Of a stretch of DNA of 9,133 nt, positions 7,018 to 9,133 are shown one piece after another. The notes below the pieces were generated by a model. The model worked only from the letters and a program-made list of their open reading frames with translations. It was not told the origin of the DNA and searched no databases. Every line of letters begins with the position of its first letter. Within the stretch, counting starts at the first letter, position 1. Location of the stretch: the NCBI GenBank assembly GCA_964425255.1, contig CAYRMV010000126.1:1-9133 (forward strand), given 5' to 3'. Origin of the DNA: CAYRMV01 sp964425255 (GTDB lineage: Bacteria; Bacteroidota; Bacteroidia; Flavobacteriales_D; Crocinitomicaceae). A program made the position numbers and the translations under genes.

Positions 7018-7063
7018 ATTCATCAATTAATTATGAGTTATATAAGTTGTAAAATTGATGAAT
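7018..7063. repeat. 11-bp perfect inverted repeat between the two minus-strand genes
   Basis: ATTCATCAATT (7018-7028) and AATTGATGAAT (7053-7063) are exact reverse complements separated by 24 nt. The repeat lies in the 85-nt gap between the stop of the WG-repeat gene and the ATG of the M15-like gene, ending 10 nt from that ATG. It could be a regulator-binding site or a leader stem-loop hiding the translation start. There is no T-run, so a classical terminator is unlikely. The region is AT-rich, which raises the odds of chance. Confidence 0.5.
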
Positions 7064-7093
7064 CAACCCAATTGTACTTTTCACACATTTCAG

Positions 7094-8878
7094 TTAATAG
7101 CCTTTAAATTGAGATACATATCCGGATTCTACAATAAAACAGGTATTTAATTCATTAATGAAATAAAAATCGGAAAATACTGAACTCGATTTGTTTGTTG
7201 CGTGGTAATGAATTGCCGGGGCGCCTTCAAAGACTGTGTTCTCTGATGAAATGATAGTGTAAGATTCCACAAGTCTTTTAGAGCCTACAACAAAAATGTT
7301 TATTTCATCTAAACTTACAAGAAAGTTTAAAGATCCACCGGCAAGTACTGAATAATTTTTCACATCTTTCGGGTGGTCAATTGTTCGATATTCTGAATAT
7401 ATTTTATTGAAAGAAATGTTTGCCTGTTTCGAAGTTGATTGACTTTCACGATTAATCTGAAGTTCCTCGTAACGTCTTTGAATATTTGCAGTGATGCGAG
7501 ATTCAAAGTCAATATCATTTTTCGTTTTCTCCCAATATTCATTCCCATTTAAATCAATATAGCCCATTTCCCCATTTGGATTAGATTCCACTAAAATGAG
7601 GCCTTCAACCAAATACTTTGATTTATATTCAATGTTTACGACAGTGGGCAATACATCGCAATATTTCAATTCCAATTGTTTGCCATTTAAATTTCGTATT
7701 CCATAAACCAATCGACGTTCACTTTTGTTGTATTTGGCGACACGAATGATTCCGTTATAGATATTTTCAAAATCAAAGAAGGAAAATATCTCAGGTAGCA
7801 TTTCAATTTCACCTTTTAGATTGATCAATTGTATTGCCTCATCTTCGTATAGAGCACCGTACTTGTTGGTGAATTGTTCAGCCGCGGTATAAATAAACGG
7901 ACTTAATTCTTTGCCTTCCGGGCCGATATATCCCCAGTATCCATTCTTTTTAACAGGTGTCACACCATCTCTTGTATATTTGAATTCTTCATAATCGAGT
8001 GCATTCAAACGTTCATTTTTAGCATTTATCACAAAACATACAGAACCTTTCTTAACCAGATAAAATCCTTTTTGAAGTATTTGTAATCCATCATATTCAA
8101 ATGGAATAATAATTTTGTTTAATGTGTCAATAACACCAGAATGGCCGTTTTTTCTGGCGACTGACTGGCCATTTTCAAAATACAATCCCCATTCGTAATC
8201 ATAAGGTACGACTAAAATGCCCTTTTTGTTAATAGCACCAAAAAGACTTGTCTCCATTGAGCGAACAGTCGCGTGGTGGTTATTAAAAGGTTGTGCTTGT
8301 TTGAATGTTTTACCGTTTAATACAACTCCTTTCTTGTCAACGTATACAAATTTCAAGTCAGGATATGGTGTGAGCAACATCGGTATAAAGCCATCATTAA
8401 ATTCAACTTTACCTACTACATTTAAGTACTTAAAAGGGACAATGGTACTGCCGTTTATATCAATAATGCCACAAGTGTCTTTGATGAAAACTTCTGCGTA
8501 TCCTTTATGAAAATTTTCTGCTTTATCATAAATTAAAGGGATAATTTCTTTTCCCTTGGCATTGATGTAACCAAATTTTAAATCTTTTTTAACGAGTGCT
8601 CTGCCGTTGTTTGAAAAATTACCTTCGTCGTAGATAGGTTGGCATACTATTTTACCGAACTCATTTACATAACCAGTTTTACCATTTTTTTCAAATTTCC
8701 CGAGATGGTCTACAATTGGATATGTTCTATCAAATTCGCACGGGATAACTATTTCTTTATTTTTATTACAATATCCCCATTTATTGTAGGAATTACGATA
8801 AGGGATTAATGATTGGGAGTAACATGTGGTTAAAGAATTAACAAGGATGATTGCGAAAATGCATAATCGAGGTGTCAT
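7094..8878 (-). CDS. Secreted WG-repeat protein
   Basis: The protein has 594 residues, with a signal peptide at about 1-21 (MTPRLCIFAIILVNSL, then TTCYSQ). Cys19 gives a poor lipobox because the residue before it is Thr, so ordinary signal peptidase cleavage is favoured. About twelve WG-type repeats of roughly 35 residues fill positions 33-450. The clearest are KWGYCNKNKEIVIP (33-46), TGYVNEFGKIVCQPIYDE (68-85), KFGYINAKGKEIIPLIYD (101-118), LFGAINKKGILVVPYDY (212-228), SGVIDTLNKIIIPFEYD (247-263) and YWGYIGPEGKELSPFIY (314-330). Each follows the form x-G-hydrophobic-x-D/N-x-x-G-K-hydrophobic-x-x-P-x-Y-D. Residues 455-594 form a separate domain I do not recognise, ending in paired strands (FYFINELNTCFIVESGY). 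The gene is visibly richer in A/T codons than the other WG gene. The M15-like gene is 85 nt downstream on the same strand and may be co-transcribed. Function is unknown; binding of partners through the repeats is the family expectation. Confidence 0.92.
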   Translation of the reverse strand: MTPRLCIFAIILVNSLTTCYSQSLIPYRNSYNKWGYCNKNKEIVIPCEFDRTYPIVDHLGKFEKNGKTGYVNEFGKIVCQPIYDEGNFSNNGRALVKKDLKFGYINAKGKEIIPLIYDKAENFHKGYAEVFIKDTCGIIDINGSTIVPFKYLNVVGKVEFNDGFIPMLLTPYPDLKFVYVDKKGVVLNGKTFKQAQPFNNHHATVRSMETSLFGAINKKGILVVPYDYEWGLYFENGQSVARKNGHSGVIDTLNKIIIPFEYDGLQILQKGFYLVKKGSVCFVINAKNERLNALDYEEFKYTRDGVTPVKKNGYWGYIGPEGKELSPFIYTAAEQFTNKYGALYEDEAIQLINLKGEIEMLPEIFSFFDFENIYNGIIRVAKYNKSERRLVYGIRNLNGKQLELKYCDVLPTVVNIEYKSKYLVEGLILVESNPNGEMGYIDLNGNEYWEKTKNDIDFESRITANIQRRYEELQINRESQSTSKQANISFNKIYSEYRTIDHPKDVKNYSVLAGGSLNFLVSLDEINIFVVGSKRLVESYTIISSENTVFEGAPAIHYHATNKSSSVFSDFYFINELNTCFIVESGYVSQFKGY

Positions 8879-8928
8879 GTCCTAGAATTATATTTTAATA
8901 ATATTTTTTCTATGAAAAAAAAGTGTGA

Positions 8929-8958
8929 TAAAAATAATTGTATTTCTTTTTATTTCAA
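8929..8958 (-). promoter_or_regulatory. Candidate promoter of the minus-strand WG-repeat gene
   Basis: Read on the minus strand, TTG (complement of 8956-8958), then 19 nt, then TATTTTTA (complement of 8929-8936). The spacing is ideal, and the -7 box matches TAnnTTTG except for the last base. It lies 50 nt before the ATG. The region is extremely AT-rich, so chance matches are expected. Confidence 0.35.
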
Positions 8959-9008
8959 CTCATTAGAAATTGAAGGTCTAAATTTTTTCTAAATTTTGTG
9001 TTTTTCAC

Positions 9009-9038
9009 TTGCATAAACTTAAAGTTTAGCTATCTTTG
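9009..9038 (+). promoter_or_regulatory. Consensus Bacteroidota promoter of the tRNA-Lys gene
   Basis: TTG at 9009-9011, a spacer of exactly 19 nt, then TATCTTTG at 9031-9038 gives a full match to the TTG-N19-TAnnTTTG pattern. It lies 40 nt before the mature tRNA 5' end, so a leader of about 33-35 nt would be removed by RNase P. Confidence 0.85.
9014..9028. repeat. 15-nt palindrome inside the tRNA promoter spacer
   Basis: TAAACTT-A-AAGTTTA is a perfect palindrome around A9021. It lies wholly between the -33 and -7 elements of the tRNA-Lys promoter, so a bound dimeric protein would block RNA polymerase. It may be chance in AT-rich DNA. Confidence 0.4.
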
Positions 9039-9078
9039 CACCCGCAATCACGATCGAGTGAGGCACAAAAAAAATAAC

Positions 9079-9133
9079 GATTCCGTAGCTCAGCTGGTAG
9101 AGCAATACACTTTTAATGTATGGGTCCTGGGTT
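9079..9133 (+). tRNA. tRNA-Lys (UUU anticodon), 5' part, cut by right edge
   Basis: The first 55 nt of a tRNA are present. GATTCCG (9079-9085) is the 5' acceptor strand, followed by TA. The D arm is GCTC (9088-9091) with GAGC (9100-9103) around AGCTGGTA. The anticodon stem ATACA (9105-9109) pairs with TGTAT (9117-9121) around loop CTTTTAA, whose positions 34-36 are TTT (9112-9114), reading Lys codons. The variable region GGGTC and the start of the T arm (CTGGGTT) follow. The 3' acceptor strand lies outside the window. Confidence 0.96.

Noticed and set aside
8217..8510. 97-residue plus-strand frame opposite the second WG gene
   Set aside because: The region encodes WG repeats on the minus strand with regular 35-residue spacing; the plus frame is a shadow.
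9048..9061. TCAC...GTGA mini-hairpin in the tRNA leader as a regulatory structure
   Set aside because: Only 4 bp with a 6-nt loop, too weak to call.

Overview
The window looks like chromosome from a Bacteroidota organism, probably of the Flavobacteriales type (possibly Fluviicola/Crocinitomicaceae-like; this placement is inference). The grounds are a secreted PKD/Ig-like repeat protein of the kind exported by type IX secretion, two secreted WG-repeat proteins, a DUF5715-like protein, no clear Shine-Dalgarno sequences, and promoters of the Bacteroidota form TTG-N19-TAnnTTTG. I see no insertion sequence, CRISPR array or phage gene.

Layout. Positions 1-837 (minus) hold the N-terminal 279 codons of a secreted PKD/Ig-like surface protein that runs off the left edge. 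A divergent intergenic region leads to two tandem single-domain rhodaneses (992-1243 and 1245-1547, plus), closed by a strong intrinsic terminator (1573-1596). Positions 1628-1731 form a compact unit: a consensus promoter, about 30 nt of G/T-rich leader, and a 16-bp hairpin. This is either a very small RNA or a leader attenuator for the next gene. Then come a membrane-anchored protein with a probable lysozyme-fold domain (1805-2977, plus) and a 1079-residue secreted WG-repeat protein with a DUF3298-like C-terminus (3043-6282, plus). A membrane-anchored M15-peptidase-like (DUF5715-type) protein (6277-7008, minus) converges on it, and the two genes overlap by 6 bp at their stop codons. A second secreted WG-repeat protein (7094-8878, minus) lies upstream of the M15-like gene in the same direction. 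It is visibly more AT-rich than its neighbours. The right edge holds a textbook promoter (9009-9038) and the first 55 nt of a tRNA-Lys(UUU).

How the parts may fit together. The rhodanese pair is an ordinary sulfur-transfer operon. Positions 1805-8878 alternate two predicted envelope proteins with peptidoglycan-enzyme folds (lysozyme-like and M15-like) and two large secreted WG-repeat proteins. The most suggestive pairing is the lysozyme-fold gene directly followed by a protein with a DUF3298-like C-terminus, because DUF3298 in Bacillus RsiV is part of a domain that binds lysozyme. A joint role in the cell envelope is inference from fold resemblance and gene order, not something the sequence proves.
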